A stretch of DNA of 64,000 bases, from contig NZ_BAXZ01000002.1 in the NCBI RefSeq assembly GCF_000684975.1, positions 124,001 to 188,000 on the forward strand. The letters run 5' to 3'. This document shows positions 1-7,508 of this stretch, piece after piece (the stretch's first letter is position 1; each line of letters starts with the position of its first letter). The translations under genes were made by a program, and so were the position numbers. The DNA is from Paraburkholderia acidipaludis NBRC 101816 (GTDB lineage Bacteria; Pseudomonadota; Gammaproteobacteria; Burkholderiales; Burkholderiaceae). The notes beneath the pieces were generated by a model, which had not been told where the DNA came from, did no database searches, and worked only from the letters and a program-made list of their open reading frames with translations.

Positions 1-59
1 ATTAAACAGGAGGTGTCGCGGACGACATTCGAAAGGGATTCAGCGAGCTAGATCCGGAC

Positions 60-317
60 GTGCTGCTAACGGTCGACCAGTTCGCACAGGTGGCATCGTG
101 TGGCCGTCAAGCCGTGTACAAAATGATCGAGCGAGGGTTTGGCCCAGCGGTGCTGCGCTATGGCGAAAAGACATTGCGTTTCCGCGTTCAAGACGTACGC
201 GACTGGATTAAAAAGCAGACGGTGCCGATCGTCGCGCCAACTTCTGAGCAGACGGAACGGGCTGTAGCGCCTACGCGTCAGGGGCGGCCGCGCGAGCGCG
301 ACCGACGCAAGAGTTGA
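60..317 (+). CDS. Small helix-turn-helix DNA-binding protein
   Basis: This 85-residue protein has an N-terminal MerR/excisionase-like helix-turn-helix: residues 1-50 read as a helix, turn and recognition helix (VYKMIERGFGP), then a wing and the segment DVRDWI typical of AlpA/excisionase-type proteins. The tail is polar and basic (ending RPRERDRRKS). The start is a GTG; the frame stays open upstream to a stop at 3-5, so a few more N-terminal residues are possible, and no strong ribosome binding site is visible. It lies 10 bp before the replication initiator gene on the same strand, so it may regulate replication or excision of the element. The fold is fairly clear; the exact role is inference. 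Confidence 0.6.
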   Translation: MLLTVDQFAQVASCGRQAVYKMIERGFGPAVLRYGEKTLRFRVQDVRDWIKKQTVPIVAPTSEQTERAVAPTRQGRPRERDRRKS

Positions 318-327
318 CCGTCGATAC

Positions 328-1074
328 ATGCTGACGCGCATCCAGCGATATGACGGCCGGGAAAGGCATTTGTCTGAACGCCACGTGACGCTTCGAAACG
401 ATCTTGTTACCGCGTCGCAAGGTCTCAAGACGCTGGCAGAGCAGCGCGTTGTCAAGGCATGTGCGGCAATACTCGATAGCGTGAGGCTCGAACAGGGGCG
501 CTATCGAATCAAGCTCACTGCGGCCGAATATGCGGAGACTTTCAGCCTCGACCTGAACACCGCCTACGAGCAACTCAAGGATGTATCGAAGTCTCTCCTG
601 ACACGGGTGATCCGGCGCGAAGAGAAAACTCAGCGCGGCCTCAAGGTGCATCTGGATCACTGGGTGAGTGGCATCACATACCACGATGGTGAGGCATGGG
701 TCGAGCTGCGATTTAGTCACGAGGCCACGCCGTATCTGACTATGCTGAGAGGCAATCACACGACGTATCGGTTGAAGCAGGCCGCAGCCTTGAGATCGGT
801 TTATTCGTGGCGCATGCTGGAGTTGCTTATGCAGTTCAAAGACACGGGGTGGCGTCAGATCAGTGTGGAGGAGTTCGTTAGAGCGATGGAGCCGTCACCA
901 TCCATTGCAAAAGATTTCGGGCAATTGCGCCGATGGGTCATTGAAGCCGCGGTGCGAGAGCTCGGGGACAAAGATGGTTGGTCGATCGAGTGGCAGCCGA
1001 TCAAGGCCGGGCGGAAGGTGGTTGCGCTGCGCTTCGAATTCGAGCGCCACCCGCAAGGGAGACTGGATGTTTAG
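328..1074 (+). CDS. Plasmid-type replication initiator, Rep_3 (RepB) family
   Basis: The 248-residue product has the two-winged-helix layout of Rep_3 initiators of iteron plasmids. The N-terminal segment (VTLRNDLVTASQGL, near residue 20) and the LKQAAALRSVYSWRMLELL stretch near residue 150 match the family pattern, and the length is close to normal. Such proteins bind iterons and open the origin. The call is strengthened by a tandem 19-bp repeat array starting about 20 bp after the stop codon. Finding a plasmid initiator inside a tRNA-integrated element suggests that the element can, or once could, replicate autonomously. I see no truncation. A partitioning system is not visible in the window. 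Confidence 0.85.
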   Translation: MLTRIQRYDGRERHLSERHVTLRNDLVTASQGLKTLAEQRVVKACAAILDSVRLEQGRYRIKLTAAEYAETFSLDLNTAYEQLKDVSKSLLTRVIRREEKTQRGLKVHLDHWVSGITYHDGEAWVELRFSHEATPYLTMLRGNHTTYRLKQAAALRSVYSWRMLELLMQFKDTGWRQISVEEFVRAMEPSPSIAKDFGQLRRWVIEAAVRELGDKDGWSIEWQPIKAGRKVVALRFEFERHPQGRLDV

Positions 1075-1095
1075 ACCGGGCGGACTGCTGTGGAT

Positions 1096-1189
1096 AACGC
1101 CCGGATTTTCTCAGAATTGGGCAGTGGATAGCGCCCGGTCATTCTCAGACTCTCCCGGCTTTTCTCAGCGAACGCCCGGCTTTCCTCAG
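1096..1189 (+). repeat. Iteron-like direct repeats, candidate replication origin
   Basis: Four direct copies of a 19-bp unit close to AACGCCCGGMTTTTCTCAG occupy 1096-1114, 1130-1148, 1150-1168 and 1171-1189, with a degenerate fifth core (TGCCCGG) near 1197. The last three are spaced 20-21 bp, about two helical turns, as in iterons bound by Rep_3 initiators. The array lies directly downstream of the initiator gene. Origin function is inferred from repeat structure and position. Confidence 0.75.
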
Positions 1190-1232
1190 AAGTCCTGCCC
1201 GGAAAGCCTTGATAGACAAGGCTCCCAGCCGC

Positions 1233-1262
1233 ATACAAACGTCTACAAACGCTCTACAAACC
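1233..1262 (+). repeat. Triplicated TACAAAC motif next to the iterons
   Basis: Three near-copies of TACAAACG(C)TC follow each other at about 10-11 bp intervals, about 40 bp after the iterons. The stretch is AT-richer than its surroundings. It could be part of the origin (helper protein sites or an unwinding region), but nothing in the sequence proves this. Confidence 0.45.
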
Positions 1263-1308
1263 GTAAATTGGCTCGCATCCACGCGGACGAAAGCCGGTGC
1301 TGATCACG

Positions 1309-1716
1309 TTAAGCGCGAAGGTTCGCGAGAGCTTTATCCACGCGGGCAAGATACTTGTCGAGTAGACGAATCCGATTCAGGCGGCCAAGTACTACGCAGG
1401 CAATCATATAACCGACGATCCCGACGATTGTCTGAATGAGATTCTGGAGCACCTTGCCATTGGGCTCGAACTCGCCAATCCCCACGAACATGAGATAGGC
1501 GAAAAGAAGCCCCATGAGGACCAGCAGGTTGGATTGAACAAGGTGATCCCGCTCGGCTTCCGATGCGGCTAAACCGACGTAGTAGCTCCGCTGCTTTTCG
1601 AGTCGCCTGATATTCCTTTGCTTATTCCATCCATTGAATTTCTCGTTGATACCCAAGAAACATAGGATGCCTATTACGAATCCCAATATGGTAAGGATGT
1701 TCATAAAAACGGACAT
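1309..1716 (-). CDS. Hypothetical membrane protein (about 3 transmembrane segments)
   Basis: The 135-residue product has a hydrophobic N-terminal segment (residues 5-22), a charged stretch (25-60) and two further hydrophobic segments (about 62-80 and 92-112), then a basic C-terminus. I do not recognise a family. It faces the replication genes, converging on the repeat region. The ATG start at 1716 gives a hydrophobic helix at once. It could be an element-specific maintenance or exclusion protein, but no motif supports that. Confidence 0.55.
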   Translation of the reverse strand: MSVFMNILTILGFVIGILCFLGINEKFNGWNKQRNIRRLEKQRSYYVGLAASEAERDHLVQSNLLVLMGLLFAYLMFVGIGEFEPNGKVLQNLIQTIVGIVGYMIACVVLGRLNRIRLLDKYLARVDKALANLRA

Positions 1717-2140
1717 GCATCACTCCTTCTTCTTCAGCGTATGGTTTGAAAACGGCGCAGCTACTCCTGTCGATCTGGAGCCAGTGTTCGCCGACTCAAA
1801 GAATAACGGCAACGAATACTGGCAGCGAGCGTGAAAGAGGTACCTAAAGAGGGGGCTTTTGTTCGTTGCTGCTGATTCGGCCGCCCAGCCGGATCGTCCG
1901 CCCTACGGGCGGCCGGCGCTCTCCCCACGCCTGCGGCGCGGGTCCCCGTGCGCCTCGATCCGGGCGCGCGGCGCGCGCGACGCCGTGATGGTTATCAACG
2001 GCTCGGCTTGCAGGGAGGAGGCAATTGGTTGGCGAGCGGCGTCGCCAATGTTCGAGTTGCGGGGAAATCAGATCAACAACAGGCAGCGGCAGCTACGGTC
2101 CTCGACTCGGCCGATATTCCTAGGTACTTGGCACGGGGGA
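1717..2140. other. Gene-poor 424-bp gap with GC-rich dyads
   Basis: No convincing gene is present; open frames here are mostly low-complexity arginine-rich. Positions 1880-1985 are strongly GC-rich and contain CCGCCC-TAC-GGGCGG and a looser inverted pair (around 1881-1898 with 1957-1974, about 14 of 17 matching). A frame ending at 2166 has a plausible-looking tail but lacks a ribosome binding site. The hairpins may be terminators or structural DNA. Confidence 0.4.
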
Positions 2141-2731
2141 TCAACCCGTTATTGATCTCGGGGTGAGTTGACCAACAACCCACGGCATCAACCTGACGAC
2201 GTTAAGCACATCATCGAGCGCACGATGATGCGTCCCGATCCAACCAAGGCCGACCAGCTCGCAGGCCTTGCGTAAACCGACTTCCTTTCCAATCCGTTGC
2301 CGGCGCGCGAAAGCACGTTTGGCGTTGACGTGTGGCAGGCCGATCGGCACCGCTGCGCCGTGGCGCTCGGCTTCGTGCAGCAGTTGTCGGGAATCCCACT
2401 CTCCCCAGCTCAACCAGCACACCGGGTCTGCCACGGTCGTCGATCGTTTTGCAGAGAAGGCCTGCAGCTTGCCGGCGACCGCGGCGAACGACGCGGCACG
2501 GTCCACGTCAGCCTGTGAGATCCCTGTCAGCTCAAGGCAGAAAGGCGTGAGCAACGGGTTCAGGACTGGCCGCACGAAAGACCGGAAGGTATCGAGCACG
2601 TCGCCGTCGACGGTGCACCAGGCAGCGCCGATTTCGATGATCTCCATCTGCCAGTGCGGCGCGTAGGCGTCGCACGTTGCCTCGAGGTCGACGACGAGGA
2701 CCGGGGTTGCACGGTCGATCAACGGGAGCAT
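2141..2731 (-). CDS. DEDDh 3'-5' exonuclease (RNase T / ERI-1-like)
   Basis: The 196-residue protein has the DEDD exonuclease motifs in order: ExoI VVDLEATC near residue 13 (metal-binding Asp and Glu), ExoII WGEWDSRQL near residue 110, and ExoIII HHRALDD near residue 168, with His five residues before Asp as in the DEDDh subclass. The domain fills almost the whole protein, as in KapD/ERI-1-type enzymes. It should remove nucleotides from 3' ends of RNA or single-stranded DNA using two metal ions; the substrate cannot be read from the sequence. It is cargo on the mobile element, next to an operon with a HAD phosphatase, so a role in RNA processing, repair or defence is possible but unproven. 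Confidence 0.8.
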   Translation of the reverse strand: MLPLIDRATPVLVVDLEATCDAYAPHWQMEIIEIGAAWCTVDGDVLDTFRSFVRPVLNPLLTPFCLELTGISQADVDRAASFAAVAGKLQAFSAKRSTTVADPVCWLSWGEWDSRQLLHEAERHGAAVPIGLPHVNAKRAFARRQRIGKEVGLRKACELVGLGWIGTHHRALDDVLNVVRLMPWVVGQLTPRSITG

Positions 2732-2833
2732 GCGGGGTTCGGGTTGTTTATCTCAATTGTGGTGAAAAGCCGGGCGATGGTTGACCGCCGGTTAGAACCT
2801 GCGGGAAGTGCGGCGTCGGTTGTCGCCGGCCGC

Positions 2834-2868
2834 ACGCATAAGTCGGAGCGGCACGCATAAATTGGGGC
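2834..2868 (+). repeat. Two tandem copies of 16-bp motif ACGCATAARTYGGRGC
   Basis: Copies lie at 2834-2849 and 2853-2868, 19 bp apart in the same orientation. The second ends 6 bp from the stop codon of the 91-residue minus-strand gene. Two further copies are at 4127-4142 (inverted) and 4262-4277. I found no other copies in the window. Confidence 0.7.
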
Positions 2869-2874
2869 AAAGGA

Positions 2875-3150
2875 TTACCGCACTGATGCGACCGGCAACA
2901 GGTCCACTGCGTTTCGCAGTTGATGCAGCATCCACCGCATCATGGCATCCCAGCCCACCGCAGTCATCGCTGTGCCGCGAGGCCCTTCACGACGGTAATC
3001 TACTGACGATTCAAGCCAGCGCAGTGCAATTGCTTCCAGCTCGAACGGCATGTCGCGGACGTAGAAAATCTCCTCGTTTTCGTGCTCGTGCATGGCGGGT
3101 CTGAAAAGATGGCCGGAATAGAGCGAGCGGATTTTCTGGTCAAGTGCCAT
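2875..3150 (-). CDS. Hypothetical protein, 91 residues, HAD operon member
   Basis: This small acidic-to-neutral soluble protein starts at the ATG at 3150, chosen because GGGAG lies 7 bp upstream; a longer frame to 3339 overlaps the HAD gene and is not needed. It begins 13 bp after the HAD gene stop codon, so the two are probably co-transcribed. The sequence has no recognisable motif; HEHENEE (around residue 20) could bind metal, but that is speculation. It is the last gene of the three-gene operon. Confidence 0.6.
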   Translation of the reverse strand: MALDQKIRSLYSGHLFRPAMHEHENEEIFYVRDMPFELEAIALRWLESSVDYRREGPRGTAMTAVGWDAMMRWMLHQLRNAVDLLPVASVR

Positions 3151-3163
3151 CACAGATCTCCCT

Positions 3164-3700
3164 TCAAAGGCCTGCCAGCATTCTGGCGAGCCTCGATGCT
3201 TCGCGTGGGCCGAATCCGTCGTCGCCGCACAGCAGCAGGTTCGCCAGTCCCGTCGGGTAGAGTATGGCGTCGTCATCGACGGCCACCCACGCACCTTCCT
3301 CGGCGCGCGGGTGCGCCTCGAGAAAGGCCAGAATCTCACGATACCGACTGCCGGGAAGATCCTCAGCGTTCGCGATCGGCAGCACCGGCGTTACCCCTAC
3401 GATGCGCGGTGCAATATCGGCCGCGAACAGCGCGCGCAGCTCGCCCAGCGTGCGGTCCTCACGCTGCGAACTGGTGATGACGACCGACGCCGCCGGCACA
3501 CGACGCATGACCGCCTCGAAGCGAGGCAGATCGCGAAATGGTTGCGTATGTCGATCGTGAAGCGGATGCAGTACACCGTCGAAATCGAGGAACACGAGCG
3601 TTGACGCACCGAACTCGTGGCCGACTGCGGGCATGTCTAGCCACGTTATCAACCCGGGGTGAATCTCGCCCGAAATAGCCTTGCTGGCCTTTTTAACCAT
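3164..3700 (-). CDS. HAD-superfamily phosphatase domain protein (RNA-repair-associated HAD type)
   Basis: The 178-residue protein carries the HAD motif I FLDFDGVLHP near residue 33 (nucleophile Asp and acid/base Asp), motif II VVITSSQRE near residue 72 (Ser/Thr), and a motif IV acidic stretch AVDDDAILYP near residue 140. This layout resembles the single-domain HAD proteins named for their link to multi-domain RNA-repair proteins. The start at 3700 has AAAGG about 8 bp upstream and lies 6 bp after the previous gene. Likely activity is a metal-dependent phosphatase; nucleic-acid ends are a plausible substrate by family association only. Confidence 0.75.
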   Translation of the reverse strand: MVKKASKAISGEIHPGLITWLDMPAVGHEFGASTLVFLDFDGVLHPLHDRHTQPFRDLPRFEAVMRRVPAASVVITSSQREDRTLGELRALFAADIAPRIVGVTPVLPIANAEDLPGSRYREILAFLEAHPRAEEGAWVAVDDDAILYPTGLANLLLCGDDGFGPREASRLARMLAGL

Positions 3701-3706
3701 AGCCCG

Positions 3707-4003
3707 TTACCTTTCTTCATCAGTCGGCCACACCGGGTCGGTTGGGTCGTCGTAACGCTGTACCGATCCCAACAAGTTCCATCGCTCCGGCTGTACGGCG
3801 GTATGCAAGCCAAGCTGCCGTGCGGTTTCGACGGGCAGGCGCAGGACTACATCAACGCCGCCTTGCTTGCGCGTGTGCAGTTCGATGTTCACGCCATTCA
3901 GTTCCAGATACACGACACCTGATTCAAGCATCTCTTCATAGAAGTGCCAGGACGGTTTGTCGCCTTCGGCTTCGTGATGCGCAAGAGTCGATTTTGTGCT
4001 CAT
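3707..4003 (-). CDS. Hypothetical protein, 98 residues, first gene of HAD operon
   Basis: The soluble product starts at the ATG at 4003 with GGTAGG upstream; a longer frame to 4060 has no better signal. The central part (residues 25-60: GVVYLELNGVNIELHT...VVLRLP) predicts beta strands, and the C-terminus is acidic (DPTDPVWPTDEER). I do not recognise a family. It ends 6 bp before the HAD gene. A co-transcribed small partner or regulatory subunit is possible. Confidence 0.6.
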   Translation of the reverse strand: MSTKSTLAHHEAEGDKPSWHFYEEMLESGVVYLELNGVNIELHTRKQGGVDVVLRLPVETARQLGLHTAVQPERWNLLGSVQRYDDPTDPVWPTDEER

Positions 4004-4126
4004 GGGGAACCTACCTGTTGGGTGTCGTGCCGAATCCGTTTCCATGATGCCGACAGGCATCGTCGAATTGCCTTCATGGGCGAGTTGATGCGGGTAGTGT
4101 GGCCCACATGAACGACAATTGGCTTC

Positions 4127-4277
4127 GCCCCGACTTATGCGTGACGGCTAACGTCGCCGCATCGCCCCCTTGGCGGCACGATGAAAGACGGCCAGATCAG
4201 AGTGCTAGCGTGCCCTGATTCGGCCGGACGGATCACAACCGGTTGGTCGGCTACGGTGCCGACGCATAAGTTGGGGC
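4127..4277. repeat. Inverted pair of the 16-bp motif enclosing 119 bp (MITE-like)
   Basis: GCCCCGACTTATGCGT at 4127-4142 and its near-perfect reverse complement (15 of 16) at 4262-4277 face each other and enclose 119 bp with no gene. There is no matching target duplication next to them (left flank GCTTC, right flank TGTTA). The right copy ends 3 bp from the stop codon of the minus-strand gene beginning at 4588. The pair could be a miniature inverted-repeat element or paired recombination sites. Confidence 0.55.
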
Positions 4278-4279
4278 TG

Positions 4280-4588
4280 TTAGAACTGGTGCAGCAGCCA
4301 CATCAAGACTGTAAGGCACATCAACCAAGGCAAGTCGCGTTTCAAGGCATGCTTCAAGGTAGGAAAGAACGCAGGCATTTTGTTTACTACTTTGAGTATT
4401 ACCCATGCCACCAGCCATAACAGAGCACCTACCAGCACGACGTCCACCACCAGAAGCGCAAAAGCACCAGGCAGCGTGTTTGCCGGCAGGCGTAGCACGA
4501 TCCAGAGCACGAGTCCAACCGCGAGCGCCACAAATACCCGCTTGGCGACGATGTTTTTGCCAGAAGGCGATGTTGATTGATCGCTCAT
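4280..4588 (-). CDS. Small membrane protein following the DotA/TraY-like gene
   Basis: The 102-residue product has hydrophobic segments at about residues 18-34, 41-65 and 87-101 and a short polar N-terminus. Its ATG overlaps the stop codon of the DotA/TraY-like gene by ATGA, so translation is probably coupled. I do not recognise a family. The position suggests a partner of the large membrane protein, for example in transfer or exclusion, but this is inference. Confidence 0.65.
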   Translation of the reverse strand: MSDQSTSPSGKNIVAKRVFVALAVGLVLWIVLRLPANTLPGAFALLVVDVVLVGALLWLVAWVILKVVNKMPAFFPTLKHALKRDLPWLMCLTVLMWLLHQF

Positions 4589-6873
4589 GAGTTTCCTCCA
4601 GTTCGATTTTTGCGCTCCTGCTCGCGTTCGCGCTTCCTCATGTTTTCGCCTATACCGCCCTGCATGTTTTTCCCGGCGTTGATGAAAAATGCATTGGCGC
4701 GGCTCTCAATATCTCGGCCAAGGTGTGCGCCGGCCAGGTTGCCGCCGACCCAGCCGAGCACCTGGTCGGGAATGATGTGGATCAGGTTGAAGCTGGTCTG
4801 CACGACGAGGATCATCATGCCGGTGAGTACAACGAGGTACCCCACAATCGAGAGTAAACCGACGATGGAATTTCCTGCCGCGTTCGAAACGGCTGTGCCA
4901 AAGAATTTGTACAGCAGCGTACCCATGACCACGCACGCGGCCGATGCGAGGAAGAATGAAATCACCATTAGCGGCGCGCGCAGCGTGACGTTCAACAGGA
5001 ACAGATAGCCGTGCTGCGTGCGCTGCCCCATGCCTTCCCCCTCGCCTTCGCCATGAACCAGCGACCACAGCGGCGCCGCAATGATGGCCTCGAGAATGAC
5101 CGACAGCCAGGTCATCAGGCCGGAGAACCACGTAATGAACGGGATCAGGGGGATGTACAGCGAAAGGCCCATGCCGATCACAAGGAGGGTCGTGGCGAAG
5201 GTTTTAACGAGCTCTACGGCCTCTCCGATCATGTCGCGAAGGGCGGTAGCCTGGCCGGTCGCCAAATCGGCGGCTTTCGCGTAGATGGTGTTGCTCAAGC
5301 CATCGGCCTCCGCTGAGGCGAGGCTTGATACGCCAAGCAACGCCTGCCCTGTCACCATCAGCGTATCACCGAGGTTTTTCGCCGCGATGATCGGATCCAC
5401 CATCTGCGTGCCGCCGGTGTTCTGGAACGTGAGCCACTGCATGCCGTGCAGCAAGCACTGGCCGATCGATATGTTGCCAGTCGAGCCGTCGCACACGATT
5501 TTCTGAATATAGCCAAGTGCTTTATCGGCCATCGAACTGTTCTGCCCGCCAGACGCATCTGCGCCTCCGGTATAGATGAGCTGGTGTGCCTTGGTCGCCG
5601 CCGCCTGCACTTCCAGCCAGGCTGAATCATCAGCCGTTGGCTTTGTGAACGTGAAGTTCACATGTGCCGCGTCGGCAATCGCGCCGTTCACTTCGGCGAA
5701 CGTCTCGTACCACATACCCAGGCCGGCCCAGCCGGTTTGCTCCATTGACGCGAGCGCGATGCCGCTCAGCGATGACAGGTTGCTACTGCTCGCAGCGGCC
5801 TGGAGGGCCTGCGAAACCGACGTGTCGTACTGCGTGCGAGCGGCCTCGATGTCGGAAAATGGATAAGGCACAATCTCATCTCCGCCGCCGGCGTTTTTCG
5901 CTGCCAGATATTTGTTGTACCAATTGCCGGCGATCTGCTGCATGGTCGACGAGAGCTGCATCATCGCCGCTTGATGTGCAGATTGCACGTTGCTTTGAAC
6001 TGCCTGGACGATCGCCTGATAGTTGACAGAGTTCACGGTGAACCCCGTCAGAGATGAGTTCGACCCAACAGTCGCCGCACTGTTGGCAAGCGATACGCCA
6101 GCGCTGCCGCATTCTGTCGGCTGCATGGGGGTGCCCAACTGGATCCCGACGTTCTGGATCACGCCCGTGCCGCCTGCGGCAATGTCCTGCGCCATTGCAG
6201 TACCGCCATCACTTCCAAGCGGTGTGCTCTGCACGATGGAGTCGGGCTGATTGTTGGGCTGGGCGGCTAGCGTATCGGCGCACAGCCACATCATGAACAT
6301 GTCGTCGGCGACGGATGACTCAAGTGCGCTTGGCGTGGGCATGCCGGAGGGCGCTGCAACCATGGACGTGAACGTCGCTGTGTTTTGTACGCCAACCCCT
6401 GCCAGGAGATTGGCTCCGCCGATCGACAGGACCGTCATGAACATGTAGATGCCTTGCCCAAGCGAAAAGCCGCCGAAAATCGGCACCAGCGTGGCCGCGC
6501 CCCAGACCAGCCGTATCGGATACCAGACGGTTGAGTAGCGTTTGCCCAAAAATTCGCCTTCATGCGCCGTGGAGACGACGCCGCTCAGGATGGTGTAGGT
6601 GGTCCAGAGTGACGAAATCAGGAAGATGAACGAATTGAAGTACAGGAACAGGTTGCCTAGCAGCGTGCTCGTCGACGATGATCCGGCGCTACTGAACGGA
6701 TTGGTCGAAAAGCTCCCGAAGATCTGTTGCAGCATGCCGATGCTCTGATCGGACGCCTGCGTTGCAGCGAGCAACGACGAAGTGTCCAGCGTCTGCTGGG
6801 CGGCGGCCGGTATGACGTACATCGTCGCCACAGCGACTGCGGCGCCGGTTAGCGTCTTTCTCGTGATACGCAT
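4585..6873 (-). CDS. DotA/TraY-family inner-membrane protein (orphan)
   Basis: The 762-residue protein begins with a signal-like segment (RITRKTLTGAAVAVATMYVIPAAAQ), then a hydrophobic region at about 75-95, the conserved-looking segment YPIRLVWGAATLVPIFGG, a long periplasmic-type region rich in Ser, Gly and Asn (about 170-520), and several C-terminal membrane segments before a charged tail (MRKREREQERKNR). This is the layout of DotA of Dot/Icm systems and TraY of IncI plasmids. The start at 6873 was preferred over 6927 because it begins the signal sequence. No other type IV secretion gene is in view, so the protein either works with a secretion system elsewhere or has another role. In IncI plasmids TraY is the target of entry exclusion. 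Confidence 0.8.
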   Translation of the reverse strand: MRITRKTLTGAAVAVATMYVIPAAAQQTLDTSSLLAATQASDQSIGMLQQIFGSFSTNPFSSAGSSSTSTLLGNLFLYFNSFIFLISSLWTTYTILSGVVSTAHEGEFLGKRYSTVWYPIRLVWGAATLVPIFGGFSLGQGIYMFMTVLSIGGANLLAGVGVQNTATFTSMVAAPSGMPTPSALESSVADDMFMMWLCADTLAAQPNNQPDSIVQSTPLGSDGGTAMAQDIAAGGTGVIQNVGIQLGTPMQPTECGSAGVSLANSAATVGSNSSLTGFTVNSVNYQAIVQAVQSNVQSAHQAAMMQLSSTMQQIAGNWYNKYLAAKNAGGGDEIVPYPFSDIEAARTQYDTSVSQALQAAASSSNLSSLSGIALASMEQTGWAGLGMWYETFAEVNGAIADAAHVNFTFTKPTADDSAWLEVQAAATKAHQLIYTGGADASGGQNSSMADKALGYIQKIVCDGSTGNISIGQCLLHGMQWLTFQNTGGTQMVDPIIAAKNLGDTLMVTGQALLGVSSLASAEADGLSNTIYAKAADLATGQATALRDMIGEAVELVKTFATTLLVIGMGLSLYIPLIPFITWFSGLMTWLSVILEAIIAAPLWSLVHGEGEGEGMGQRTQHGYLFLLNVTLRAPLMVISFFLASAACVVMGTLLYKFFGTAVSNAAGNSIVGLLSIVGYLVVLTGMMILVVQTSFNLIHIIPDQVLGWVGGNLAGAHLGRDIESRANAFFINAGKNMQGGIGENMRKREREQERKNRTGGNS

Positions 6874-6942
6874 AATGTGCGATGCCTTATAGGAATGCAT
6901 GGCAATGCGCGGTAACGCGCAATGCATTGAGATACATTGCGT

Positions 6943-7137
6943 TCAGCGCCATCCGCCGAAAACGGCCGCGAGCAGTACACCGCAGCCAATCAGCATCGCT
7001 CGCGCTGCGGCGATACTGAATCCGAGTAGGCCACGTGCGGCGAGCTGTTTGCCTTTCCGCAACTGGTGGGACGCAGGCGATACTTCGCGAGCTTCGAGGA
7101 CGCCACGGCTGTGGGTGTGTATTTTTCTCTCGTTCAT
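6943..7137 (-). CDS. Small protein with C-terminal membrane segment
   Basis: The 64-residue product has a polar N-terminal half rich in His, Arg and Lys and one hydrophobic segment from about residue 37 to 61 (FSIAAARAMLIGCGVLLAAV). GAGAGG lies 8 bp before its ATG. It follows the 98-residue gene by 11 bp and precedes the DotA/TraY-like gene, so it belongs to the same operon. No family is recognised. Confidence 0.6.
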   Translation of the reverse strand: MNERKIHTHSRGVLEAREVSPASHQLRKGKQLAARGLLGFSIAAARAMLIGCGVLLAAVFGGWR

Positions 7138-7148
7138 AGCGGTGCCTC

Positions 7149-7445
7149 TCAGTTTTCAATATCGGATTCGAAGAGATCGAGCAGCCAGAAAATCCTTTGC
7201 AGCATGGCTTCATCTTCTTCCGTCATGCCGTGCTCCAGCCGCTCGTCGATCAGGCCGACGACCCCGCTATAAGCATCCTCGTCCAGGAACAGTTCACGCA
7301 ACAACTGGAGAGCCCGATATGCTTCGGTGATCGACGTCTGGACCGGGATATCTGGGTAGTTGATCCGGCGAGGCCCGCGCAGGCGAAAAGGCAGGTTCGG
7401 GAACGGCACGAGGTTGGTTTCGATGGCATTGTTTTCGGTGTTCAT
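7149..7445 (-). CDS. Hypothetical protein, 98 residues, first gene of DotA/TraY operon
   Basis: The soluble, acidic product has a proline-rich N-terminus (LVPFPNLPFRLRGPRR) and a mostly helical second half rich in Leu and Glu. CAGGGAT stands about 6 bp before the ATG. The gene starts an operon of four on the minus strand: this gene, the 64-residue gene, the DotA/TraY-like gene and the 102-residue gene. I do not recognise the family. Confidence 0.6.
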   Translation of the reverse strand: MNTENNAIETNLVPFPNLPFRLRGPRRINYPDIPVQTSITEAYRALQLLRELFLDEDAYSGVVGLIDERLEHGMTEEDEAMLQRIFWLLDLFESDIEN

Positions 7446-7508
7446 TTTTATCCCTGTAACGATAAATTTGCGCGTGGCGTTGCCCGCTGGACCACGAATC
7501 GTTTTCGC

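Noticed and set aside
1634..1834. 66-residue plus-strand frame opposite the hypothetical membrane protein
   Set aside because: It overlaps the better-supported minus-strand gene and has no ribosome binding site or motif.
4127..4277. Reading the inverted motif pair as an integron attC site
   Set aside because: The required core GTTRRRY and RYYYAAC boxes are not present in the right places.
4127..4277. Reading the motif as Tn3-family terminal inverted repeats
   Set aside because: The ends lack the family GGGG start at the outermost position and have no 5-bp target duplication.
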